From Alphaproteobacteria bacterium (GTDB lineage: Bacteria > Pseudomonadota > Alphaproteobacteria > Caulobacterales > Caulobacteraceae), in assembly GCA_028869395.1 (NCBI GenBank), contig JAGWSE010000242.1, positions 1-8,311 of the forward strand: 8,311 nucleotides of DNA, given 5' to 3'. The notes beneath the pieces were generated by a model. The model was not told the DNA's origin, did not search any database, and saw only the letters and a list, made by a program, of their open reading frames with translations. Made by a program: the position numbers and the translations under genes. Below are positions 1 to 6,106 of the stretch, one piece after another; position 1 is the stretch's first letter; each line of letters opens with the position of its first letter.

Positions 1-554
1 GCAAGCGCTACACCGACTATCTGCGCGACAACCTCGACCAGTCGCTGGAGCTGGCGGTCACTGACCAGCTGACCGGACTGCACAACCGCCGCTACATGCA
101 GGGCCGTCTGGAGGCGCTGGCCAAACGCTCGGCGGCGGGCGGCGAGCCGGTGGCCTGCCTGGTCATCGACATCGACCACTTCAAGAAGATCAACGACAGC
201 TTCGGCCACGCGGTGGGCGACGAGGTGCTGCGCGAGTTCGCGGCGCGGCTGGCGGCCAACGTCCGGGCCATCGACCTGCCGGTCCGCTACGGCGGCGAGG
301 AGTTCGTGGTCGTCATGCCCGACACCCGCCTGAAGGACGCCCAGCGGATCGCCGAGCGCGTACGCCTGCACGTGGCGGGCTCGCCGTTCCGGGTGATGGA
401 CGGCGAGGAGCTGCTCTCGGTCACCATCTCGATCGGGGTGGCGGCGAGCCTCAGCGGCGAGGACACCCCCGAGGCGCTGCTGCGGCGCGCCGACGAGGCG
501 CTCTACGAGGCCAAGGCCGCGGGCCGCAACCGGGTCATCGCGCGGGCGGCCTAA
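1..554 (+). CDS. pleD: PleD response regulator/diguanylate cyclase, C-terminal GGDEF domain (5' end outside window)
   Basis: This is the 3' part of a gene that enters from the left edge; the reading frame runs from base 3, giving 183 visible residues before TAA. The domain makes cyclic di-GMP from two GTP. Visible marks are the GGDEF-domain entry motif DQLTGLHNRR (visible residues 21-30), the active-site signature GGEEF (97-101, bases 291-305), and the allosteric inhibition-site motif RxxD as RAID (88-91), so product inhibition should be retained. The residues before the domain (KRYTDYLRDNLDQSLELAV) match, from memory, the linker after the receiver domains of Caulobacter PleD, a protein of about 454 residues that controls the swarmer-to-stalked transition and sits at the cell pole when phosphorylated. 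The receiver domains lie outside the window, so the PleD name rests on the linker and GGDEF similarity and on the adjacent rpmG. An internal ATG at base 96 is not the start, because it falls inside the GGDEF domain. Confidence 0.93.
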   Translation, partial: KRYTDYLRDNLDQSLELAVTDQLTGLHNRRYMQGRLEALAKRSAAGGEPVACLVIDIDHFKKINDSFGHAVGDEVLREFAARLAANVRAIDLPVRYGGEEFVVVMPDTRLKDAQRIAERVRLHVAGSPFRVMDGEELLSVTISIGVAASLSGEDTPEALLRRADEALYEAKAAGRNRVIARAA

Positions 555-556
555 AC

Positions 557-586
557 GAAACCGCCCGGGTTCGGCCCGGGCGTTTC
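557..586. terminator. Hairpin between convergent pleD and rpmG, probable bidirectional terminator
   Basis: The left arm 557-569 (gaaac, bulged c, gcccggg) pairs with the right arm 575-586 (cccgggcgtttc) around a 5-base loop (ttcgg). It starts 3 bases after the pleD stop and lies 27 bases beyond the rpmG stop. On the minus strand the stem is followed by a T-rich stretch (tttcgttt), so it fits intrinsic termination of rpmG better; on the plus strand only three T follow. Stem and loop are seen directly; the termination role is inferred. Confidence 0.75.
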
Positions 587-613
587 CGATGAAGTCTCAG
601 CAGCTTGTGAAGC

Positions 614-781
614 TTACTTGATCTTGCCTTCGCGGAACTCGACGTGCTTGCGCGCGACCGGATCGTACTTCTTCAGCACGAGCTTGTCGGTCTTGGTGCG
701 GGCGTTCTTCTTGGTCACGTAGAAGTAGCCGGTGTCCGCCGAGGAGTTCAGGCGGATCTTGATCGAGGCGGGCTTCGCCAT
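614..781 (-). CDS. rpmG: 50S ribosomal protein L33
   Basis: A 55-residue basic protein starting MAKPASIKIRLNSSADTGYF and ending REGKIK. It matches bacterial L33, a small protein of the large ribosomal subunit near the E site. The length is exactly that of the family. It contains no cysteine, so it is the zinc-free (C-minus) form usual in alphaproteobacteria. The start is fixed by an AAGGA ribosome-binding sequence (plus-strand 788-792) six bases before the ATG. It lies downstream of the SDR gene on the same strand after a 108-bp gap that holds its own promoter candidate, so it is probably transcribed on its own as well as by read-through. It is convergent with pleD. The gene is too short for many ORF filters, but identification is firm. 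Confidence 0.97.
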   Translation of the reverse strand: MAKPASIKIRLNSSADTGYFYVTKKNARTKTDKLVLKKYDPVARKHVEFREGKIK

Positions 782-851
782 GGCGGGTCCTTAAAGCTCA
801 GGCCGGGCCAAGCGGGATCGGCCCGCCGGCGGGTGTTCGAAAGAGCGGCGG

Positions 852-879
852 AACATACGGATCGCGCGCCGGAAGTCAA
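852..879 (-). promoter_or_regulatory. Candidate housekeeping sigma promoter for rpmG
   Basis: Read on the minus strand, TTGACT (plus-strand 874-879) is followed after 16 bases by TATGTT (852-857). Both hexamers resemble the -35 and -10 boxes of vegetative promoters, and TTGAC is the strongest part of the alphaproteobacterial -35 element. A start site near 845 would give a leader of roughly 60 bases before the rpmG ATG. That leader carries a perfect 12-base palindrome cccgccggcggg (822-833) and a gggcc/ggccc stem. The boxes are seen directly; promoter activity is inferred. Confidence 0.6.
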
Positions 880-889
880 TGTGGCCGGG

Positions 890-1753
890 TCAGTCGCCGG
901 CCATGTAGGCGTCGAAGCGGGCCTTCCACTCCGGATGCCAGCGCGAGAGAGCAGGGCGGTTCTCGATGACGTCGCCGATCGCCCAGGCCATGCGCTTCTC
1001 GTCGGTGCGGCGGTCCACGTCGTTGTCGGGGCACAGGATGTAGAAATCGCCGCGGGCGAGGCCGTCCAGCATGAAGTCGACGACCTGCTGCGCCGTCCAG
1101 GCGGCGGGCGGCTTCTCGGCGCGGCCGGTGATGCCGGTGAAGGTGAAGCCGGGAATCAGCAGGTGCGCCGTCGTGCGGCAGCCGGGCGTCTGGCGAAGCT
1201 CGTAGGCGAGGGCTTCGGTGAGCGCCTTCACGGCGGCCTTGGCGACGTTGTAGGCGGGATTGCCGGGCGGGGTGGTGATGCCCTGCTTCGAGCCGGTGTT
1301 GATGATTATGCGCGACGCGTCGCCCTCGGTCATGACCGGCGTGAAGGCCTGGAGCCCGTGCTCGACACCCCAGAAGTTCACGCCGATGAGGCGGCGCCAG
1401 CCGTCCAGGTCGCCGGCCACGCCGCCGGGGTTCAGGCCGATGCCGGCGTTGTTCATCAGCACCGAGGGCGGCCCGAAGACGCGCAGCGTCTGGTCGCGCA
1501 GCGCCTCCACCTCCTCGTAGGCCGCCACGTCGGTGGCGACCGGCAGCACGTCGGCGGGACGCCCGCAGGCGGCGGAGACGGCTTCGGCGGCCTGCAGCAG
1601 GCGATCGCCGCCGAGGTCGGCCAGCACCACCTTCAGGCCCGCCTCGGCGAAGGTGGTGGCGGCGGCGAGGCCGATGCCGCTGGCGGCGCCGGTGATCACC
1701 GCCACACTGCCCGCGGCGAGCGCGGGGATCTTCGCAAGGCTCGGGTTCGCCAT
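890..1753 (-). CDS. Short-chain dehydrogenase/reductase (classical SDR), substrate unknown
   Basis: A 287-residue NAD(P)(H)-dependent oxidoreductase of the classical SDR family. Motifs in order: the nucleotide-binding TGAASGIG at residues 21-28, Asp46 at the end of the second beta strand (usually favouring NAD over NADP), NNAG at 101-104, catalytic Asn126, Ser155, and the YxxxK pair Tyr168/Lys172, so the Asn-Ser-Tyr-Lys tetrad is complete. It is slightly longer than the usual ~250 residues because of a C-terminal extension rich in Trp and Arg (about 245-287). No signal peptide or membrane segment is visible, so it should be cytosolic. I chose the ATG at 1753 because the glycine motif follows at the normal distance; the same frame stays open upstream, but that part overlaps the NUDIX gene. 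The start lies only 11 bases after the NUDIX stop, with a weak GAGG upstream, so the two genes are probably cotranscribed. The substrate cannot be told from sequence. Confidence 0.9.
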   Translation of the reverse strand: MANPSLAKIPALAAGSVAVITGAASGIGLAAATTFAEAGLKVVLADLGGDRLLQAAEAVSAACGRPADVLPVATDVAAYEEVEALRDQTLRVFGPPSVLMNNAGIGLNPGGVAGDLDGWRRLIGVNFWGVEHGLQAFTPVMTEGDASRIIINTGSKQGITTPPGNPAYNVAKAAVKALTEALAYELRQTPGCRTTAHLLIPGFTFTGITGRAEKPPAAWTAQQVVDFMLDGLARGDFYILCPDNDVDRRTDEKRMAWAIGDVIENRPALSRWHPEWKARFDAYMAGD

Positions 1754-1764
1754 GGCGCGGCGCC

Positions 1765-2475
1765 TCAGAGGTGGATGGGCCGCATGCCGCCGGCCTTGAA
1801 GCGCAGGAACGGCTTCGGCCGCGACGGGTCCTTCATCCGCTCGACGGATTCGGTGATCATCATCCGGGTGACGGTGGGAAGCGGCAAGTCCTGGGCCTCG
1901 TCGAAGTCGACCCAGGCGATCTCCTCCAGCTCGCCGCAGTCGGGCTGGCGATCGAGGCTCATCAGCCGCTCGGCGTCGGCCACCAGGAACCAGGTGTCGA
2001 AGCGCTTGCCGACCATCGGCGGGGTGATGGCGCGGGCGACCACGTCGAGGGCCTCGAGGTCCGCGAGGGCGCCCTGCTCGACGAACTCGCGCCACGGGCC
2101 GGCGGCGGGCCGCGGCGGGGCGGCCTTGGCGAGCAGCAGGCCCGCCTCCTCGAAGGTCTCGCGCACGGCGGCCAGCGCCAGGGCGCGGCCCTTGCCGGGC
2201 TTCAGGTAGGCGTCGAACACCGCCGCCACGTCCGGCCTCAGGTCGGTGGCGAAGGGGGCGCGGTAGTCGGCGCGGTCGATGCGGCCGCCCGGAAAGACCC
2301 AGCGGTCCGGCATGAAGGAGTGGCCGCCGTGCCGCTTGCCCATCAGCACCCGCGGCTTCGGCCCGTCGCGGCGGATGATCATGACGGTGGCGGCGTTCTT
2401 CGGTCGGACGGCGCGGGTCCCCGGGACGCGCGGGGGCCCTTCGGGCTTTCGGGGTTCGGCGGGCGCTTCACTCAT
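1765..2475 (-). CDS. NUDIX hydrolase with insertion-split Nudix box (NUDT19-like type)
   Basis: A 236-residue protein with the Nudix core REtfEEaG at residues 105-112 (Glu106, Glu109 and Glu110 being the expected metal and catalytic residues) and the preceding strand motif FPGG at 61-64. In canonical Nudix boxes the GG and the RE are about 14 residues apart; here they are about 41 apart, so roughly 27 extra residues interrupt the box. This layout is known from NUDT7/NUDT19-like hydrolases, some of which cleave CoA derivatives, but the substrate here is not established. The first ~25 residues are rich in Pro and charged residues and probably disordered. The ATG at 2475 (MSEAPAEP) is the most credible start, although no Shine-Dalgarno sequence precedes it (bases before are acagttgtttgc). 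It follows rnr after 58 bp and precedes the SDR by 11 bp on the same strand; in other alphaproteobacteria a Nudix gene next to rnr is, as I recall, common. Confidence 0.88.
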   Translation of the reverse strand: MSEAPAEPRKPEGPPRVPGTRAVRPKNAATVMIIRRDGPKPRVLMGKRHGGHSFMPDRWVFPGGRIDRADYRAPFATDLRPDVAAVFDAYLKPGKGRALALAAVRETFEEAGLLLAKAAPPRPAAGPWREFVEQGALADLEALDVVARAITPPMVGKRFDTWFLVADAERLMSLDRQPDCGELEEIAWVDFDEAQDLPLPTVTRMMITESVERMKDPSRPKPFLRFKAGGMRPIHL

Positions 2476-2501
2476 GCAAACAACTGTATGACCGGCGCTG
2501 A

Positions 2502-2525
2502 CGCAAAGGGAAGGGCGCCCTTGCG
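2502..2525. other. Stem-loop in the rnr-NUDIX gap
   Basis: The arm 2502-2510 (cgcaaaggg, one bulged A) pairs with 2518-2525 (cccttgcg) around a 7-base loop, giving an 8-bp stem. The inner bases also form a perfect 12-base palindrome aagggcgccctt at 2511-2522. There is no T-run after it on the minus strand, so it is not a clear intrinsic terminator; it could protect the 3' end of rnr mRNA or reduce read-through into the NUDIX gene. Role inferred only. Confidence 0.4.
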
Positions 2526-2533
2526 GAAGCCGC

Positions 2534-4891
2534 CTAGCGCCGGGGGCCGCCCTTGCGGCGGCCGTTGCGGATGTTCTTGGGGCGGCCGGGCTTGCCGGCG
2601 CGGGGCGGGCCGCGGAAGTCGCCGCCGCGGCGGTCGCCGCGGGCGCGCATGCCAAGCCTGGGACCCGGCGCGCTGGGGTCGGCCGGAGTGGGGTCGCTCA
2701 GCATCTCGAAGAGGAGGCCGCCGGTGATGGGCGTGGCCTCCCTCAGCCGAACGCGCACGCTCATGCCGAGCGGCCAGCGTGCGCCGGTGCGCTCGCCCAC
2801 CAGGGCATGGGCGCGGTCGTCGTGGACGAAGTATTCGCCGCCGAGGCTGGAGACCGGGACCAGACCGTCGGCGCCGGTCTCGCGCAGGCGGACGAACAGG
2901 CCGAAGCGGGTCACGCCGGTGATCTTGCCGTCGAACTCGGCGCCCACGCGGTCGGCGAGGAAGGCGGCGATATAGCGGTCGGTGGCGTCCCGCTCGGCGG
3001 CCATGGCGCGGCGCTCGGCCATGGTGATGTGCTCGGCCGTGCCGGTCATGGTGGCGATGTCGCGCTCGGACAGGCCGTCGTCGCCCAGCTTCAGCGCCGA
3101 GATCAGCGCCCGGTGGACGATCAGGTCCGCGTAGCGGCGGATCGGCGAGGTGAAGTGGGCGTAGCGGGCGAGGTTCAGGCCGTAGTGGCCGATGTTGTCG
3201 GTCGAATAGTGCGCCTGCATCTGGGTGCGCAGGACGACCTCGTTGACGATCTCGGCGTTGGCAGTGTCGCGGGTCTCGGCGAGCAGGCGATTGAAGCGTT
3301 CCGTGCGCGGCGCCTCACCCTTGGTCCAGGGCAGGCCGAGCGTGGCCAGGAAGTCGACCAGCGCCTGCAGCTTCTCCTGGCTCGGCTGGTCGTGGACCCG
3401 GTAGATCAGCGGCGAGCGCCTGGCCTCGAGCGTCTCGGCGGCGCAGACGTTCGCCTGGATCATGAACTCCTCGATCAGGCTGTGCGCTTCGAGGCCGATC
3501 CGCGGGACGATGGAGGCGACGCGGCCCATCTCGTCGATGGCGATCTTGCGCTCCAGGCTGGCGATGGCCAACGGCGAGCGGGCGTCGCGGCCCTTTTTCA
3601 GGCAGGCGTAGGCGCCCCAGAGCGGCTTCAGGATGGTGTCGAGCAGGGGGCCGGTCTTGTCGTCCGCGTGGCCCTCGACGGCTTCCTGCGCCTGTTCGTA
3701 GGAGAGCTTGGCGGCCGAGCGCATCAGGCCGCGGACGAACCGGTGCGAGCGCTTGCGCCCGTCGGCGCCGAACACCATCCGCACCGCGAGCGTCGCGCGG
3801 TTCTCGCCTTCGCGCAGCGAGCACAAGCCGTTGGAGAGCCGCTCGGGCAGCATCGGCTCCACCCGGTCGGGGAAGTAGACGCTGTTGCCCTTGTCCTGCG
3901 CCTCCCGGTCGAGGGCGGAGCCCGGCTTCACGTAGGCGGCGACGTCGGCGATGGCGACCCAGACAATCCAGCCGCCGTTGTTGGCCTCGTCGGCATCGGG
4001 CTCGGCGAATACCGCGTCGTCGTGGTCGCGGGCGTCGGCGGGGTCGATGGTGATCAGCGGCACGCCGCGCAGGTCCTCGCGACCGGCCAGGGTGGGGGCC
4101 TGGGCGGCCTCGGCCTCGGCCTCCGCGGCGGGGGAGAAGCCGGTGGGGATGCCGTGGGCGTGGATGGCGATCAGCGAGGCGGCGCGCGGCTCGTCCTCGC
4201 GGCCGACCACCTCCAGCACCTTGCCGCGATGCGGCCCGTAGCGGGCGACGGAGGCGCCCACCTGGGCCACGACGAGGTCGCCATCGCAGAGTTCGCCGGC
4301 CTCGTCCGGATCGAGGACCAGGGTCTCCTTGGAGCGGCGGTCCACGGGCTCCACGCGGATCTCGCGGCGGGCCTTGCGCACGACGCCCAGCACGCGGTGG
4401 GCGCTCTGGCCCAGCCGCTTGATGAGCCGGGCCTCGAACTCGCCGCTCTCCAGCCGCTCGAAGCGCACCAGCAGCCGGTCGCCCAGCCCGGGCGCCTGGC
4501 CCGCCTCCGCCTTGCGGCTGGGCGCCAGGGGCACGAGGGGGACGTCCTCGCCCTTGGTGAGCTTGACCAGCAGATCGCCGTCGGGATCGCGCTCGACGAC
4601 GTCGACCACGCCCACCTCAGGCAGCGCGCCCTTCTCGGCGAAGCCCTTGCGGCCGCGGCGGCCGAGCGCGCCTTCCGCCTCCAGCTCGCGGAGCATTTCG
4701 CGCAGCGCTCGGCGCTCGGCGCCCTTCAGCCCGAAGGCGCGGGCGAGGTCGGCGCGGTCGGATTCGCCCTTCTCGCGGAGGAAACTGAGCAGGGTCTCGC
4801 GGTCGGGCAGGCCCTTGGGGGCGGGCTTCCGGCCGGGCGGAGGTGGACGTCGAGCCATCGGGAGGGCGTGCTTAGCACCGTTCTTGGTCAT
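2534..4891 (-). CDS. rnr: Ribonuclease R (3'-5' exoribonuclease)
   Basis: A 785-residue processive 3'-5' exoribonuclease of the RNase II/RNB family that degrades structured RNA, including rRNA and mRNA fragments, in the cytosol. Domains in order: an N-terminal winged-helix region (about 30-77), OB/cold-shock domains (about 90-250), the RNB catalytic domain starting near 280, and a C-terminal S1 RNA-binding domain (about 651-731). Then comes an Arg/Gly/Pro-rich basic tail (740-785). The catalytic signature DPADARDHDDAV (283-294) holds the four metal-binding aspartates 283, 289, 291 and 292; HFTSPIRRYADL (579-590) is the second family signature. An Ala/Glu-rich stretch sits at 254-268. The start is uncertain: ATG at 4891 has GGGAG (4895-4899) only 3 bases away, while the in-frame ATG at 4858 (MARRPPPP, residue 12) has no ribosome-binding sequence but resembles N-termini I recall in relatives. 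It probably heads the rnr-NUDIX-SDR transcript. Confidence 0.96.
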   Translation of the reverse strand: MTKNGAKHALPMARRPPPPGRKPAPKGLPDRETLLSFLREKGESDRADLARAFGLKGAERRALREMLRELEAEGALGRRGRKGFAEKGALPEVGVVDVVERDPDGDLLVKLTKGEDVPLVPLAPSRKAEAGQAPGLGDRLLVRFERLESGEFEARLIKRLGQSAHRVLGVVRKARREIRVEPVDRRSKETLVLDPDEAGELCDGDLVVAQVGASVARYGPHRGKVLEVVGREDEPRAASLIAIHAHGIPTGFSPAAEAEAEAAQAPTLAGREDLRGVPLITIDPADARDHDDAVFAEPDADEANNGGWIVWVAIADVAAYVKPGSALDREAQDKGNSVYFPDRVEPMLPERLSNGLCSLREGENRATLAVRMVFGADGRKRSHRFVRGLMRSAAKLSYEQAQEAVEGHADDKTGPLLDTILKPLWGAYACLKKGRDARSPLAIASLERKIAIDEMGRVASIVPRIGLEAHSLIEEFMIQANVCAAETLEARRSPLIYRVHDQPSQEKLQALVDFLATLGLPWTKGEAPRTERFNRLLAETRDTANAEIVNEVVLRTQMQAHYSTDNIGHYGLNLARYAHFTSPIRRYADLIVHRALISALKLGDDGLSERDIATMTGTAEHITMAERRAMAAERDATDRYIAAFLADRVGAEFDGKITGVTRFGLFVRLRETGADGLVPVSSLGGEYFVHDDRAHALVGERTGARWPLGMSVRVRLREATPITGGLLFEMLSDPTPADPSAPGPRLGMRARGDRRGGDFRGPPRAGKPGRPKNIRNGRRKGGPRR

Positions 4892-4902
4892 AAGCTCCCA
4901 TC

Positions 4903-6063
4903 ATGCTGACCGGGACCCACCGCTTTCCGCGCCAGGACTTCGTGAGCTACGGCCGCCCGGCCGCCGAGGTCCTGAAGGAATTGGCCGCCGCCTCCGGGGC
5001 GAAGCGGATGCTGATCGTGACCACGCGCTCGCTGGGCGGAACCCTGGCGGCGCAGCTCGCCGGCGAGCTCGGCGAGCTGTGCGTGGGCATCTTTCCGGGC
5101 GTCACCGCCCACTCGCCGCGCGAGGCGGTGATGGCCGGGGCGGAGGGCGCGCGCCGGCGGCAGGCCGACCTGCTGGTGGCGCTGGGCGGCGGCAGCGTGA
5201 TCGATGCGACCAAGGTGATGCAGCTCAGCCTGTGGGCGGGACTGGGCCGACCGGACGAGCTCGACGCCTACCGCGCCGGCCGCGGCGAGGGCCGGGTGGA
5301 CGTGGCGAAGATCCCGCCCGGCGTCAGGATGGTGGCGGTCCCGACGACCCTATCCGCGGCGGAGTTCACGCCGTTCGCCGGCGTCAGCGACGTCGCCCGC
5401 CGGGTGAAGGAGGGCTACAGCCATCCGCTGCTGGCGCCGCGCGCGGTGATCCTGGATCCGGCGATGACACTCGCGACGCCGGCGCCGCTGTGGTTCTCCA
5501 CGGGGCTGAAGGCGGTGGACCATGCGGTCGAGCAGCTATGCAATCCGGTGCGGGCGCCCTACGCCGACGCGCTGGCGGCGGATGGGCTGAGGCGGCTGAC
5601 CCAGGGGCTCTACGCCAGCCAGGCCGACGGTTTCGACCTCGATGCGCGACAGGACTGCCAGTTCGGCATGTGGCTGGCGATCAGCGGCGCCAGCAGCGGG
5701 CGGGGCCTGGGGGCGAGCCACGCCATCGGCCACACCCTGGGCGGCAGCTACGGCGTGCCGCATGGCGTCACCTCGTGCGTGGCGCTGCCGGCGGTGCTGG
5801 CGTGGAACGAGGCCGCGGGGACCGAACGGCAGGCCTATGTGGCGGAGCTGATGGGCGCGGCGGGGGTCAAGGCCTCGGAGGCGGTGCGGCGGCTCGCCCG
5901 GACGCTCGACCTGCCCACCGACCTGAAGAGCGTCGGCGTCACGCCCGACAAGTTCCAGGCGATCGCCGAGCACACCATGCACGACGCGGGGGTGCGCTCG
6001 AACCCGAGGCCGATCCGGGGGCCGCAAGACATCGTGGAGATCCTGCAGCTGGCGGCCGGCTGA
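4903..6063 (+). CDS. Maleylacetate reductase-like protein of the iron-containing alcohol dehydrogenase family
   Basis: A 386-residue protein of the group III (iron-ADH) fold. The dinucleotide-binding motif GGGSVIDATK is at 95-104; PTTLSAAEFTPF (147-158) and the DP/STGLKAVDHAVE segment (185-210) resemble maleylacetate reductases, which reduce maleylacetate to 3-oxoadipate with NAD(P)H in aromatic-ring degradation. His207, His273, His277 and His287 occupy the positions of the conserved metal-ligand and catalytic histidines of this family, but the position of the fourth ligand, an Asp in enzymes such as FucO, is Lys203. The protein is somewhat longer than typical maleylacetate reductases (~350-360). 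The ATG at 4903 has no Shine-Dalgarno sequence (taagctcccatc precedes it) and lies 11 bases from the rnr start; the N-terminus still fits the fold. No partner genes for a ring-cleavage pathway are visible nearby, so the substrate is open; the family assignment is firm, the maleylacetate activity is not. Confidence 0.85.
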   Translation: MLTGTHRFPRQDFVSYGRPAAEVLKELAAASGAKRMLIVTTRSLGGTLAAQLAGELGELCVGIFPGVTAHSPREAVMAGAEGARRRQADLLVALGGGSVIDATKVMQLSLWAGLGRPDELDAYRAGRGEGRVDVAKIPPGVRMVAVPTTLSAAEFTPFAGVSDVARRVKEGYSHPLLAPRAVILDPAMTLATPAPLWFSTGLKAVDHAVEQLCNPVRAPYADALAADGLRRLTQGLYASQADGFDLDARQDCQFGMWLAISGASSGRGLGASHAIGHTLGGSYGVPHGVTSCVALPAVLAWNEAAGTERQAYVAELMGAAGVKASEAVRRLARTLDLPTDLKSVGVTPDKFQAIAEHTMHDAGVRSNPRPIRGPQDIVEILQLAAG

Positions 6064-6065
6064 GG

Positions 6066-6089
6066 CCCTCTTCCCGAAAGGGGGAGGGG
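6066..6089. terminator. Hairpin between convergent reductase and hydrolase genes, possible shared terminator
   Basis: Arms 6066-6075 (ccctcttccc) and 6080-6089 (gggggagggg) pair at 9 of 10 positions, counting three T-G wobbles, with a gaaa tetraloop at 6076-6079. It begins 2 bases after the reductase stop. Neither side has a T-run, so termination is plausible but not assured. A second inverted repeat, ggcggc-tca-gccgcc (6101-6115), overlaps the hydrolase stop codon and may add to it. Confidence 0.45.
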
Positions 6090-6106
6090 AGCTCAGGCCG
6101 GGCGGC

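Noticed and set aside
602..614. Inverted repeat agctt-gtg-aagct at the rpmG stop
   Set aside because: A 5-bp stem with a 3-base loop is too short to be credible, and a stronger hairpin lies just beyond it.
890..2095. SDR as a 401-residue protein with an N-terminal extension or fusion
   Set aside because: The upstream 114 codons are an out-of-frame reading of the NUDIX gene. The ATG at 1753 gives a normal SDR with the glycine motif at residue 21.
644..2209. Open frame of 521 codons on the plus strand across rpmG, SDR and NUDIX
   Set aside because: It runs antisense through three well-supported genes and shows no domain; a GC-bias shadow.
1765..2655. NUDIX protein starting at 2655
   Set aside because: The extra 60 residues overlap the rnr 3' end in another frame and are low-complexity Ala/Pro/Arg; the ATG at 2475 starts just outside rnr.
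2807..4909. Open frame of 700 codons on the plus strand opposite rnr
   Set aside because: It is antisense to an intact RNase R with all its motifs. Its composition (Gly/Ala/Val/His-rich, no recognisable domain) is what strong third-position GC bias produces on the complementary strand.
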